From Pogostemon cablin (lineage: Eukaryota > Streptophyta > Magnoliopsida > Lamiales > Lamiaceae): 64,000 nt of DNA. Below the pieces are notes generated by a model, which searched no databases, was not told where the DNA came from, and worked only from the letters and a program-made list of their open reading frames with translations. The stretch is taken from positions 28,129,777 to 28,193,776 of the forward strand of contig CM042965.1 of the NCBI GenBank assembly GCA_023678885.1, read 5' to 3'. Positions 44,243 to 55,690 of this stretch are shown piece by piece; position 1 is the stretch's first letter; each line of letters begins with the position of its first letter. The position numbers and the translations under genes are program-made.

Positions 44243-45923
44243 TGATGAGTGTGTAAATTCACAAGTTTGGCATCGGATTTTGTGCTAGTTTTGGAGCATT
44301 TTGAGGTGGAAATAGGTAGAAAACCTATATATATATTGTGAATTAGCATGAATCAGGTGTTAGTGGAGCTATTTAAGTGGTTTTCATAGCAAAAACAGAG
44401 TAGAAGTGCCAAGAATCGAAGAGACGAAGTCGAGACCACGCGAACCGCCAAGGAAAGAGTAGGGTTCGACCTGATGGAGTAGGGTTCGACCTCTCCTACA
44501 GGTCGAACCAGCATTGTGAAACAGCAGAAGGAGGGTTCGACCACGACTCAAGGGGTTCGACCTGTTCATCAGGTCGAACCATGGTCGAACCAGTTCGCGA
44601 GAAGATGGGTTCGACCACGACATTGGGGGTTCGACCTAACAATTGGTCGAACCAAGAGCGGAAATTGTCCAGTAGCGTGGTTCGAACTGAGGTTCGACCT
44701 GTGAGGAAGTGGTTCGACCTGTGCAAGAGGTCGAACCAAGCGCAGAATATGTCCAGCAACAGGGTTTGACCTGGGGTTCGACTTGTTGGCCAGTGGTTCG
44801 ACCTGTTGACGAGGTCGAACCAAAACGTGGAAACTTACCTTATCCGGATTTTCGAGGCCAAAACGCGTGAGATCACTTGAAAAGCCCATTCCAAGCCCTA
44901 GAGACGTGATTACAAGTATAAAAGGAGGCTCATGCAGTCAAGAAAGAGAGACATCGAAGAACGTCCAAGCACGAAGAGCTTAAGATCGTGAATCATAAGA
45001 GGAGTCCATCCGGAGGGTGGCGACAGAGGTGTAGCTGGAGACTCAAGTAAGATTGGTCCATCTAACCATGATTGTTCTTAGATCAATCATGGGCTAGAGC
45101 CACTTCGGTAGTTCTAGGGTTATGAAGGTTTCATGAGTTAATTTGTATTTCGTGTGTATACTCCGTACAACACTACTTGTGGTTTAGTTTATATAATATT
45201 GTGCCTTTTTAATCCATACTCATAGTTGTTTTGTGCATCAATAATCGTTGTGTAGAGTCTGAATGCATAATATGATTATTGGTTGAGTGCGTTCACTAAT
45301 GAGCAGGGTTTATTGTTATAATTCTAAGTGAAGGGATTCCGAAGTCTTATTAGAACTGTCTTATATGAATGTTTGTTAATTGAATTGAATTCGGGTTAAC
45401 AAGTAGGATAAAGAGTATAAATTTATAGTACCTAAAAAGGGAGATCAAATCGGGTTAGAGTACTAAGTGCACAGGAAATAATTGATTATGATAGTATCTA
45501 GAAAGGGAGGTGAAGTATACGTCTTGCTCTGAGGATACTCACACGTGTCAAAAGCTTATCTATTTGTGTCTATAGAATAGATTCGCATAGTCTAGCGATG
45601 CATCCATAACTACAAGGCAGAGTCGAACATCGACACACGAAAGTACGAATTAACGAAGGAAACTGAATGGCCTGACGAACTACCTATTATCTTATTCGAT
45701 CACAACTATTATTTACTTGCTCTTGTTATTTATTAGCTATTTAAATTATTACTTAGTTTATAAACCAACTGTTTATTTCCAAAATAGTCATAATCTACTA
45801 GAACGTAATTAAATTGATATTTATCCGTCCCGTGGATTCGATATTTAACTTGGTCACCTTCGAAACTACAATTGATATCCTTAATACTTGAGGATTAATT
45901 ATGTGTTGAGAAAACGCTCATCA
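44243..45923 (+). mobile_element. Athila 3' LTR (1,681 bp)
   Basis: Near-identical to 30303-31982 along its length, same ends. The visible differences include word positions: GGTTCGACC at 44483 against GGTTTAACC at 30541, GGTCGAACC at 44572 against GGTTGAACC at 30630. TATA box at about 44928. Followed by the second GTTTC. Confidence 0.95.
44463..44821. repeat. Word cassette array in U3 of the 3' LTR
   Basis: Five cassettes matching those of the 5' LTR: 44463/44483/44501; 44534/44554/44572/44583; 44608/44628/44645; 44679 (changed)/44691/44711/44729; 44763 (changed)/44775/44795/44813. Spacings equal those of the 5' LTR. Confidence 0.95.
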
Positions 45924-46963
45924 GTTTCTGTTTTGCCTCACTAAGCTACCAATCTGATTATTCTGAGATCAGTTACCTATTCCAAATCACAACCCCTTTT
46001 TCTTACCCAATAATTTGATTTATTTTACCATCAAGAAAGGAAGTAATTACAAAGAACATGCCTAATATTTTAAGATTTTGTTGAAATATTGTTATTTGTT
46101 ATTGAACATATGTTTCTATTATTCAAGGTGAAACAAACAATTTTAGTGTTTATTAAAGTGGTTTAAGTCGTGGTTGTTTTTTAAGTCTTAAACTGATCAT
46201 GTGATGAATTTTTTTCCATTGAAGAAATTTTTTGATCCTCCCCTTTTATTTCAATTTTTCACTATAGTTATTCATTAATGTTTTTTTAAGAATGTCTTTG
46301 CCTTAAAGACATTCTGGATTCTATTGTTTTACTACTTATTGAAAATATTGAATTAATGGTGCCCTCAAATCAATTATTGATTATTTCAATTCATTGGTAT
46401 CTTTGTCATCAAATAGATAAAATTATAATTATACAAGCAGACATATACAAAAATTGTCTATAATAAGAAAGAGAAGCCTGTTCTCATTGACAAATTAAAA
46501 AATATGTCACATTTTCTATATTTTAATTTAAATGTTCACTGCAGTACAACTGATCCCCCCGTATAAAAAATATCTATCTAATTAGTCACTTAGATATTTT
46601 AAAAATCTATTAACTTTTTAACTGTACTTAAATAAATCATAATTACTGTTTTTATACAACTTTTATTAATTATATTTTTTTGAAAATGAACGTTTCTTTT
46701 GATATTCGATTAAATATTTTGCTTTCTATATTAACAGGTATAATTTCTTTTAAATAATTGTTATCTGATTACATACGTATGGTCAATAGTATTATTGACC
46801 AATTAATATTCTGTTTCCATAACTTGTTTTATTTACTTAATTTAAGTAATTAATATTACTTAATACCATTAACTAGGATTTAATTGTGTAAAATTAAGTC
46901 AGCTATTTATTCAATAACATTAACTATACATTGATATATAAATAGAGTGATTATTTAAATTTA
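45924..46963. other. AT-rich region after the Athila, no gene
   Basis: The continuation of the B3 segment B that the Athila interrupted should start here, but the first bases after the TSD (TGTTTTGCCTCACTAAGC) soon lose any B3 resemblance. The rest is AT-rich without recognisable features. Confidence 0.35.
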
Positions 46964-47156
46964 GAGTTTAACTACGGTGCACCTATGGCACCGGTGCGCC
47001 TGAATAATCACAGCCATTGAATCAATTTTCTATTTAATCCTCACCATTCAATAAAATAAAATAATTAAAAAAATCAATAACTACCCACTACCCCCTCTAC
47101 TTTACCTTATAAATCTGCAGGTGCACCGGTGCACTCGGTGCACCGCAGAATAACCC
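46964..47156. mobile_element. Mutator-like MITE (193 bp) with GTGCACC ends
   Basis: Ends GAGTTTAACTACGGTGCACC and GGTGCACCGCAGAATAACCC are imperfect inverted repeats of about 40 bp. They are flanked by a perfect 9-bp target duplication TTAAATTTA (46955-46963 and 47157-47165). The GTGCACC-rich terminus is shared with the MITE at 25487-25805. Confidence 0.88.
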
Positions 47157-47327
47157 TTAAATTTACTTAATTTGTATTTTCCGTGTATAAAATTTGAATA
47201 ATATTTTTATCTACAATTCCAACTCATGTGTATAACTATTTCTTGAGCAGTTTTTTTTTCTAAAACATTCATTTTAACATGTTCACTAATAATTTAAATA
47301 TATTTGTAAGCAGTTCTTTTATTTTAG

Positions 47328-48043
47328 TTGTGGTGCCACATACATGGAGTGAATTCGAAGACCTTATGGTATGATTTCTTATACCTTGTATTAAATGATA
47401 ATATCTTATTTTGAATTAGTATACTAAAGTATTATTATTATTATTACTCCCTCCGTCCCACGTATTTTTACCCACTTTCAATTTTGGGGTGTCGCACGTA
47501 TTTTTACCCATTCTATTTTTGGCAAAAATACATAACATTTTATTACCTACTTTTTACAATCCCAACAACTTTAATTACTTTTTTACACTTTATTCATCAT
47601 TCCCAATAACTTTATTCACTTTTTCTTTTTAAATTACTAATTTATCCCTACTTTCTCTTACATTATATATTAAAAAAATAAAACGTCTTAATCTCCGTGC
47701 CCGTACAAACGGGTAAAAATACCCGGGACGGAGGGAGTATTATTTTCTTCCATAGACAATACCTAAGGAGTTTGTTGATCTCTATCGTACTAGGTTGCCT
47801 AAGAAATTGTTCTTGCATGATTTGAAAAATCGTATAATTCATATTTCAACATTGTCTAAAAATAATAGATGCTATTTTGGTGCTGGATGGACTCATTTTG
47901 AAAGATTGTATAAAGTTATTGCCGGTGATGTTATAACTTTTACGTATGAAAATGAGAATTCATTATTTTTAGAATACACGACTACAGAGGAATGGAAAAG
48001 ACTACCACATCCGGTAATTTCGGTTGTTGAATATTTCTTATAA
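47328..48043 (+). pseudogene. B3-domain segment C with a MITE in its intron
   Basis: A small exon (47328-47368, VVPHTWSEFEDLM after an ATTTTAG acceptor, ending at GTATGA) and a longer exon (about 47756-48043) beginning IPKEFVDLYRTR. The second reads uninterrupted: LFLHDLKNRIIHISTLSKNN, CYFGAGWTHFERLY, VIAGDVITFTYENENSLFLE, with the B3 landmarks GW..F, GD.ITF and a closing hydrophobic strand, ending at a TAA. The exon is open and the domain is nearly complete, so this is the best-preserved B3 piece in the window. A Stowaway MITE (47447-47737) lies in the intron. No start codon or full gene can be shown, so I class it as a fragment. Confidence 0.62.
47447..47737. mobile_element. Stowaway MITE (291 bp)
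   Basis: CTCCCTCCGTCCC at the left and GGGACGGAGGGAG at the right are perfect inverted ends. They are flanked by TA (47445-47446 and 47738-47739). Inside, CACGTATTTTTACCC is answered by GGGTAAAAATAC near the right. Confidence 0.97.
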
Positions 48044-49236
48044 TAAAATTTCAACATTAACTTCTTTTGGACAAATAACTAAGGATTATTTTTATATTAT
48101 TTTATTAATTAATTTTTAAAGGTATAGTTTTCTATACACTCATATTTTGCAGATCCTTTGAACCTAAAAGGTCCTTTAGTAGACTTCTTAATAAAAAATT
48201 CACGTAATCTGGTACGTTTACTTTAAAAAAAATTGTTTAAAATTTTTTAGATATTTTAAAAGCGGCACTATTGCCACCCAAATCTTTACTGAAGGCACCC
48301 AACTTTTAAAATAAATAGTAGTAAAATTATTACTATAACCATCTTATAAATATTTTACTTCATAAACTAAACCATTAATCTCTTCCACGTAAAAAAAAAC
48401 ATAATCAATACATTAATTATCAAGCACCGCCATTTATTGCCGGTCGTCATAGGTTCTTCGGTATGTACTCAATTCTGAATCCATTGGCCATTAATAACCA
48501 GATTTTTACACTGATCCATAATAAACTATCGTTAGTTATTCCACTAGAGTATAATAAGGGGAATATAATTAAGATTGAAATAAAGCACTAAGAGGGAGGA
48601 TGACTGGTATGTGAAGAGGGTGGGGAGTTAATATGGTGAAATAATGATGCTTTTCTTGAGGAGATAGAAAATCTCTGGAGGAATATCAGCTCCAGAAATC
48701 ATTTGTCGGAATATCAAAGTCTGAAGTTCTTCATTATGAGAAATTAAGAAAGCACAAGTATAGAATTAACCAGACTTTGAAGCTAAAAATCCAAAAAACT
48801 TTTCAGAACTTTCTAAAACACTATTGCTACTGTGTCCAACAGCAATTAGGGAGAGAGAGGGGTCTTGAAGTTTTTAGCAGAGGACAAGGTTGAGTGATCA
48901 TAAAAGAATGATGACAGGTGGCTTTTTGGGTTCAAAGGAGAACAAATGGAGTGTATAGTGGTAGTGTCGTAATGGTGGTGGTTTGGGGGGTGGAATTTAG
49001 GAGGAGTCGTGGTTTGTTTATGTAGAGGCAATGGTGTGGTGCGTGCGGCTAGAATGGGTAGGTGGGTTAAGTAAAAAGGATTACGGGCTTAAGTTTTGGG
49101 ACGAGGGTATTATAGTAAGAAAAAATAGAATTCGGGTTCCCTTAGAAATAGTTCGGGAGGCAATAGCGCTGCCCTATTTTAAATGCATTTATTTTAATTA
49201 TTTTGAGAGTTTAATAATATTCTTTTTTATTCATTT
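48044..49236. other. No clear gene
   Basis: AT-rich, then a G-rich part (48590-49160) with a GGAGAGAGAGAGGGG tract near 48850. The short frames on both strands have no domain. A TTTTACAG acceptor at 49236 opens the next segment. Confidence 0.35.
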
Positions 49237-50079
49237 TACAGGTGAATAAGGATAATCTCATTCTAAATTCACTAGATGATTATAACACAACAGTGAAAAT
49301 TATTAATTTGCAAGTGACAGGCAATAAATTTGCTAAGTTTTCATTAAGCAATCATAGTATGTCCGTGGAAGTTGTTTTATTTAGTCTGATGAATCCACAT
49401 AATGTTTCAAAGGATGTATATGTCAACATAATGTTTGATGCCACTGAAAGCTTATATGTTCGCTGTTACCAAAATAATCGTGCTTCAATTTGTGATCTTC
49501 TCAAAGTTATCTGTCATCCTCTTAATGGTAATATTTTTACTTGAATCATTAGCGTAATCAAATTTTATTTGGATGTTTTAGATTTTTTTAATATTTAACA
49601 TCTCTTCTCACTTATTTTAATGAAATATTTTACAAATTGCAGGTAATAACCTACTCAAGTTCAACCCATATTTTAGAAAAAATTAAAAAATTTCAGATGT
49701 TGATAGAGGTCGACTGGTGTGTTACTTGCTCTAAAATACAATCCTATTCACCATTATTTTTTTCTACACTAATGATATCATACACGTATAATTATGTTTT
49801 TTTTTGTAATTTAATTTGTTTGTTTTATTTATTATGTAGTTAATTCCTCATAAATTTTTTACTTTGCACGTTCATGAAAAATATTTGAATTGGTCCGTTG
49901 CTGAATTGTGATGCGGAGGACATACCTACCCTGTTGGACTACGTTATAAAAATAAAAATATATACTTTGGACAGTGTTTTAGAAGATTCTTGAATTCAAA
50001 TAATATTACTTGTGGACCATTTACTACAATTCATCTTAATTCAAACAATGTACTTAGATTTTACGTTTCACTAGCTTAA
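49237..50079 (+). pseudogene. B3-domain segment D and an unknown upstream exon
   Basis: After the acceptor at about 49240 an exon of roughly 290 bp (VNKDNLILNSLDDYNTTVKI, then KFAKFSLSNHSMSVEVVLFS) ends near GTAATA at 49529; I do not recognise it. A second B3 domain begins after ATTATGTAG at 49839: LIPHKFFTLHVHEKYLNWSV, one in-frame TGA (49909), then HTYPVGLRYKNKNIYFGQCF and RRFLNSNNITCGPFTTIHL, ending at TAA 50077. The spacing of the first strand, the FRRFL helix and the I..G block fits B3, although GD has become GP. Together with segments A-C and E it suggests one multi-B3 gene or a repeated exon. Confidence 0.55.
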
Positions 50080-52708
50080 ATTATTATTAGTCCTTTTATT
50101 ATCATTACATACGAATTTGATTTCCAATTTATTGTTTAGATGTTTAATTTATAAAATTTTATTTTTAAATACACTTTAAGCAAAGTATTAACCAAAAATA
50201 CAAAATAATATGTTGGATATTCTTTTGTTGAATAAATTATGATTTACCAATGTATAATAATTATTTTAGATATTACAATTTTATATTAACTCAAAATATC
50301 ATTATTGCTATTAAATATATATAGATATGTATATATATTTATTATTTATGGTATATATTTACATTTTCGATGCACTGTAATTTATTTACATCCACAACTC
50401 AATTTTAAAGTTTATTATTTATTTAAATTAATAAATGGTGTTTGATTATATATATGTAAGTCAACCTGTTCAACCATAATATTTATGTAATACAATATGA
50501 TCCTAATACCCAATCGTGTTTTTATACTATGTGACAGCATTCAACGTGTTGTTATATCTCAATCAAATCATTATTTACTCCTTCCAAAATGTTTAGTCTG
50601 ATATTACGTGAAATTTCATCCATCATTCTTTCTCCACTCATCAAATTCTACTCATCTTCTTTCTTCTCAACACTCTGATCTTCCTTCTTCTCAACACTCT
50701 CCATCAAGTGGTATGTTCCCTCTCTCATCTCTCTCATCTCAAAATTGTCTACTGCTCCATTTTTCTTGCAAGATCTACCATCAAGTTTCATGTTATTTAT
50801 CAAAATCGTATAGTGAACTCATTTCTCTCCACAACCGACATCTTCTCTTTCTCATCTCTCTTATCTCAAAATTGACTGCTTCTCTCATTTTCTCTCAAGA
50901 TCAACCATCATGTCTTCTGTTATTTCTCAAAATCGTATACAGAACTCATTTCTCTCCACTCTCGACTTTAAATATCTGTTAAGTTACTTCATTTGTAAAG
51001 GTTTTTTGTTCTTATTTGAAATTTTTTTTTTCAAAATTTTCCACTTTATATTTATGCTCTCTTTTGTTTCAGGAATCACATTTTGGTATCTTTTGATTTG
51101 GTTATTTCTTATCAGTGTATTTTTGCCTCCTAATTAGTGCATCATCATGGATATCATCGAATGTAAATTTATTACCTGGCATTTTATTTGATTTATAATC
51201 TATCAGAACTGCTGAACTATTCTGTTACTGGAAATTTAAGTAACAATATAGGTTTTCATTAGATGATATATTATTTCAATACTATTAAATACTCTTTACA
51301 GATTTCTTTGTTCCCAGGAATTACATGCAATACACTGCTTATGTTTATGTATATATGGATGAATTCTATGACCTTTTATTTCAACATGCAATCAACTGAT
51401 ATGTCTTTTGGTAAATTCATTAATTTATGTTAATTAATCTATGCTTATTGAATATTTTCATTGCTATTTAAATTATTGAATATTTTTTATGTACCTGTTA
51501 CTGTTGAACTGAGTATTATTTGTGTGTGTTGGCGACCCAAAATTTTAGTAGAGGAGAAATTTAGGGAACTGGAAAGACAAGAAAGAAAAAGTTTAAAAAG
51601 AAAGGTTGAGAAGGATAAAAAAAGAACAATTCACTGGACTGAGTTTGTGGAACAGACAGGTAAAAAATACTTAAAAAGAGGTAATCTTTTGTAAAAGTTA
51701 ACTTATAGAATATGAGTATTCGGTCTCACTATGTATTATATATAGTAGCATTAACTCATAACAAATGACTTTGCAGATGAAAATGTTAGATCACATGAGT
51801 GATTGTCTGATTCTGCAAGCAACGAAACTCCTCCCAATTTAACCATCTATGGAGGTTCTGTGAGTATTGATCATAATATTTATTACTTAACTTTTCTATT
51901 TTCGTTTTCTTAAATAAAGATTTCTTTTGTATTGTTAATTAATTTTTAATGTACACAGTATAAGGAATCCTTCTTTCCTGACCTGATTGACCCCTATCGT
52001 GGATGTTATCATGATGAATTCGAAAGTGGAGATCATTCCTATACCCGATACAATATTTACTATTATAATTCTTCTTGTATTTCGTTTATTGTTTAAGTTT
52101 AATATCAAAATGTACTTTATTCAGCAGGAACATTCAGTGTAAAATTCATAATTGACCTCATATTTTATGAATGTGAAACGCACGTACCTTCATCAAAGTT
52201 TTCTTCTCACGGAAAGACTAAGACCAAATGTTTATTTCATTTAATCGTGTTTAATTTAATATGTGTTATTTCACATTATTAATTGTTGTATTTCTTTTGG
52301 AGCTATTGTAGCTCTCGATAAAATCCAGGTCAAATCTCTTCAATCTCTTGCTCCAACCATAAATGCATCCACAAAAGGTCGTATTACATTCATTGAATTT
52401 TTTAGGTGAATCTGTATGTAAAAAATTAGTTTATGGTTTGGTTATTCAGAAAACTTTCCTGCATCAATGGATGAATATGAATTAATAACTTCATCATCCG
52501 CTCCTTCACACGGAAAGTCTTCACTCGGAAAGTTACACACCAAAGGAGACTTAAAGATTCGAATGTTCACAACCAAACTATCCAAAACTGAAGCTGAAAA
52601 AAAAAGAGTGGTATATTTTTGGCGTTTGCTTATTTTACCATCTTTCGTTGATTAAATTTATGAATTTTTAACTAATTGGACTCTAAGACTGATTAATTTT
52701 TTTGCCAG
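50080..52708 (+). other. AT-rich region with leader-like and exon-like pieces
   Basis: A CT-rich tract with a diverged internal duplication (TCTCATCTCTCTTATCTC with AAAATTGACTGCTTCTCTCA, about 50720-50960) looks like a leader. A lysine-rich open stretch (51530-51693: EEKFRELERQERKSLKRK) and a short one with ASSAPSHGKSSLGKLHTKGD-like sequence (52467-52600) could be exons of the B3/helicase transcript, but no domain is recognised. Confidence 0.3.
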
Positions 52709-53449
52709 GTTATACCAAGCTGGTTTGTAGAGGCTTATACTAAGGAATGTTTTCCGGAGGCAAAACTCATTGTTGGGGAAAAAGAATATATTGTTGGTCT
52801 TTCATTTGAACAATCCCAGACAATGTTGCAGAATGGAATGCATCATTTCTTCCGTGCATATAATCTTTACAAAGGAAGCACTATTATTTCAAGATTTTCA
52901 ATACCTATAAACATCCATGAAGAATCGACGTGTAATGTTAGATAAGGAAGAAACTTGGTGCAGTTACTTGCAAAGTGTAAGCTCATAATATGGGACGAAG
53001 GTCCTATGGTAAATAGATTTTGCTTGGAAGCACTTGACAGAATAATGAGAGACGTAGTGTAGTTGAGTGATGAACTTTGTGCAGAGAAATCATTTGGAGA
53101 AAAAATCGTTGTCTTTGGTGGCGACTTTAGACAAATTTTGCCAGTCATCCCAAAGGGTTCGAGACAGATCATAATAGGTGCCAAAATAAATTCTTTTTAT
53201 TTGTGGAATGAAATTAAGGTCTTGAAACTTACAAAGAACATGCGTTTCATGAAAATTCCCATGAGTAGCGAATCTGAAGAAATAAAAAGATTCGCAGAAT
53301 GGGTTGCAATGATTGGAGATGCTGACTAAGGAGCTGATATTGAGATACCGGATGACATTCTACTCAGTTTTGAGGAAGATCCCATTGGAGCCATAGTTGA
53401 AAGCACTTACCATAATTTTATGAATTCAATGTCAGATCTGAGGTACTTA

Positions 53450-55006
53450 TGATGAATGATATTTTCACCTAGATTTTAGTGTCTTTTTACGTATGTTTTC
53501 GTGTATTTTTATCTGTATTCATGTTCTTTTTGGTGGAGTTATGTATTTTTATGGAATTGAGTGTGAATAAACTTAATTATATGTAAAACAGGTGAAAAAA
53601 TGAGCAAAAACAGAGACAAAAGATGAAACGAAGAAGAAAAATAGGGTAGCAACAACACGGCTGCCCGTGTCAGGCGCACGAGTTGTGTCACAGCACATGA
53701 CCCGTGTAGCCAACACGGGCCTGTAAAGGGAAGCCGTGTGGGGACATCAATTCATCCAAATGGCCACCCATTGGCCATGCGTCAGCACACAACTCGTGTG
53801 TCATCTTGAGTAAAGGTTGACCGATAAACCCTAACACGACTCGACTCGTGCTGCAACACACGATTCGTGTCGGTGCCAGAATAGGATTTTTTACACATCT
53901 TCTAGAAGGTCTCCAAGGGGTATATATATCAATTCATTCAACATTTTAGGAGGAGAGAGTCCGAAATTCAGCTGCTCACACACCTGACATACCAATTCCT
54001 TCATTTTACACTATATCCTTCACCAAATTCATCCATCTACTCACTCCATCATCATCTCACAATAAAGTCTCCATCCAAATCAAATGAAGAAGCAAGGAAG
54101 AGTGGGTGATCACCAAAGGAAGAAAGGAGATTCAATTGGATCCAATCCAAGGGAATTTTCATTCCAATTTTGTGTTAATCCTATAGTTTACCATGATTTG
54201 TAAGGTTTCTAATGTCTATGTTAAGGATCTTATGAAGATTGTAGGCTAATCTCCCTTATGAGATTAGCAACATGAAAGTTGTTGGATAATTTGTAGATCT
54301 ATGTAATTAAATTCATATGTTGATTGGGATATTTGATTTTCTTTCATTGATGCTTAATATCTTGAGATCTATGATGTTTTGTGTGTTTGATTGTTCTAAA
54401 TATATGATTAGATTGAGAGATCAATTATATGCTTAGGATAGTTGAGTGAATCATTTCATCAAACACCTCATGTTCATTATAAATTGTAAAGAGATTGAGA
54501 AATCCTTTAGGATTTAGAACCCATTGATAAAACATGTGATTAATTAGATTGAGAAGTCAATTAATTATGTGAAGGGACTCTTTAATTGAAATTAGTACTT
54601 AGTTGGAATAGTTTAATTGAGAACTAACCTTTAAGCTTTTTGAGATTGTGAAAATGATCTACATCCTATGCATTTTGAGAGGAAGTGTAGGTGATATATG
54701 TGTTGGCCCTTAATCTTTACCCTTGATACATATGAGTTTAATGCATGAATCCTTGAATTACTACTTCTTTATAGTTGTTAATCTCACTTCTACTCAATTT
54801 GGAAAACCACTCATCTTTTACTATTGTATTTGCTACCATTACTTGCTGTAGTAATTATTATTTACTTGTGATTCGAAACCAATCATTGATGTTTAGTCTC
54901 TATAAAATTACGATAAACGTGATCTCGCTTAAGCTCTTGCATCGACCTCCCTGTGGTTCGATAAATTCTTGAATTGGTTAATCCGACTACAAGTTATGGC
55001 TAATCA
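53450..55006 (+). mobile_element. Solo LTR (1,557 bp) inside the helicase
   Basis: Starts TGATGAATGATATTTTCACC, ends GTTATGGCTAATCA, with a perfect 5-bp target duplication ACTTA (53445-53449 and 55007-55011). No internal region, hence a solo LTR. The TGATGA/ATCA ends, the word array in U3, a TATATATA at 53921 and the GACCTCCCTGTGGTTCGATA phrase near the 3' end resemble Gypsy (Tat/Athila) LTRs, but the sequence is a different family from the Athila at 30303. Orientation is set by these landmarks. Confidence 0.9.
53653..53870. repeat. Palindromic ACACG/CGTGT word array in U3 of the solo LTR
   Basis: Words such as ACACGATTCGTGT (about 53855), CACACAACTCGTGTG (53782), GCACATGACCCGTGT (53693), GCACGAGTTGTGTC (53675) and AACACGGCTGCCCGTGT (53655) are each near-palindromes. 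They are spaced roughly 20 bp apart in the first half and sit 200-420 bp into the LTR and about 50 bp upstream of the TATA-like tract at 53921. Confidence 0.8.
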
Positions 55007-55690
55007 ACTTACAGGACAGAGCAATACTTGTACCAACCCTTGATGTTATGGACAACATCAACGACTACACGATCAATCTAAATGGAAATGAATTGAGGAC
55101 GTATTTCAGCTCAGACTCTACAAGTGAATCGGATGATAATGTAGATATACTTGCTGATGTCCACACGCCAGATTTCTTAAATACATTGAAATATTTTGGA
55201 GTGCCAAATCATGAGCTTAAGATTAAGGTTGGAACCCCAATCATGTTGTTGCGCAATATTGATCACTCCCGAGGACTATGCAATGAAACTAGGATGCTGA
55301 TTACTGTTATAGATGACCACGTGCTTCAAGCAAGGGTACTTTTCGACAACAATGCAGGTGATATTATTCTTATAATGTCTTAAATTAACATCAATCGACA
55401 TTAGATTTCCGTTTAAGTTCCAAAGAAGATAATTTCCAAAAATTATTTCTTATGCCATGACAATAAACAAAAGTTAAGGACAATCACTCAACACGGTTGG
55501 GTTATACTTGAAAAGACTTGTTTTCAGTCATGGACAGTTGTATGTGGCAGTTTCGAGACGTACAAGCAGAAAAGGATTGAATATATTAATGCAAAAGAAC
55601 GATGGTGATGACAAGACAAAGTGCAAGAACCATGTTTTTAGAGAAGTGTTTAGAAATGTTTAAAATAATGTTTGCAGCTGTATTTTACGA

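Larger units (their letters stand above)
30303..45923 (+). mobile_element. Full-length Athila-type Gypsy retrotransposon (15.6 kb)
   Basis: Two LTRs (30303-31982 and 44243-45923) start TGATGAGTGTGTAAATTC and end AACGCTCATCA. A perfect 5-bp target duplication GTTTC lies outside them (30298-30302 and 45924-45928). The order inside is PBS (tRNA-Asp type), gag, a word-array linker, protease, RT, RNase H, integrase, a second word array, a spliced Athila ORF-1-type gene and the 3' LTR. Pol resembles the Athila clade (integrase neighbourhood DVWGINFMGPFPPSNG, Tat/Athila-type PBS and the downstream extra gene). A 1.39-kb solo LTR of another family has inserted into the protease-RT junction. Stops, frameshifts and a lost integrase Asp make it inactive. 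The two LTRs differ at only a few dozen positions by eye, so insertion is not ancient. Confidence 0.95.
52709..55690 (+). pseudogene. B3 domain read in frame into a Helitron/Pif1 helicase, decayed and split
   Basis: From an acceptor at 52708 one frame runs from a B3-like domain (VIPSWFVEAYTKECFPEAKL, then MHHFFRAYNLYKGS) straight into a Pif1-family helicase: SRFSIPINIHEESTCNV, LIIWDEGPM (Walker B, usual DEAP), VVFGGDFRQILPVIPKGSRQ and VLKLTKNMR. In-frame stops at 52943, 53060 and 53327. Walker A (GKT) and the N-terminal Rep region are absent. The junction lies about 52880. At 53449 a solo LTR splits the gene; after 55011 the helicase continues in the same codon register: AILVPTLDVMDNIND, HTPDFLNTLKYFGVPNHELK, VGTPIMLLRNIDHSRGLCN. 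Then, with a frame change, AMTINKS followed by a stop where Q is usual, and HGQLYVAVSRRTSRKGLNIL. Pif1-type helicases of this form are the Helitron RepHel helicase moiety. Alternative: coincidental juxtaposition after deletion. Confidence 0.72.

Noticed and set aside
30521..44821. GGTTCGA words as tRNA T-arms or Pol III B-boxes
   Set aside because: The core GGTTCGA equals the B-box core, but the following CC-TG does not fit the rest of the box (GGTTCGANTCC), and no A-box, tRNA fold or T-run terminator is placed consistently. Left as an untested resemblance.
52886..55690. Cellular Pif1 helicase
   Set aside because: Motif wording (GGDFRQILPVIPKGSRQ, VGTPIMLLRNID) and the nearby Helitron 3' terminus favour the transposon type, and the Walker A region is missing.
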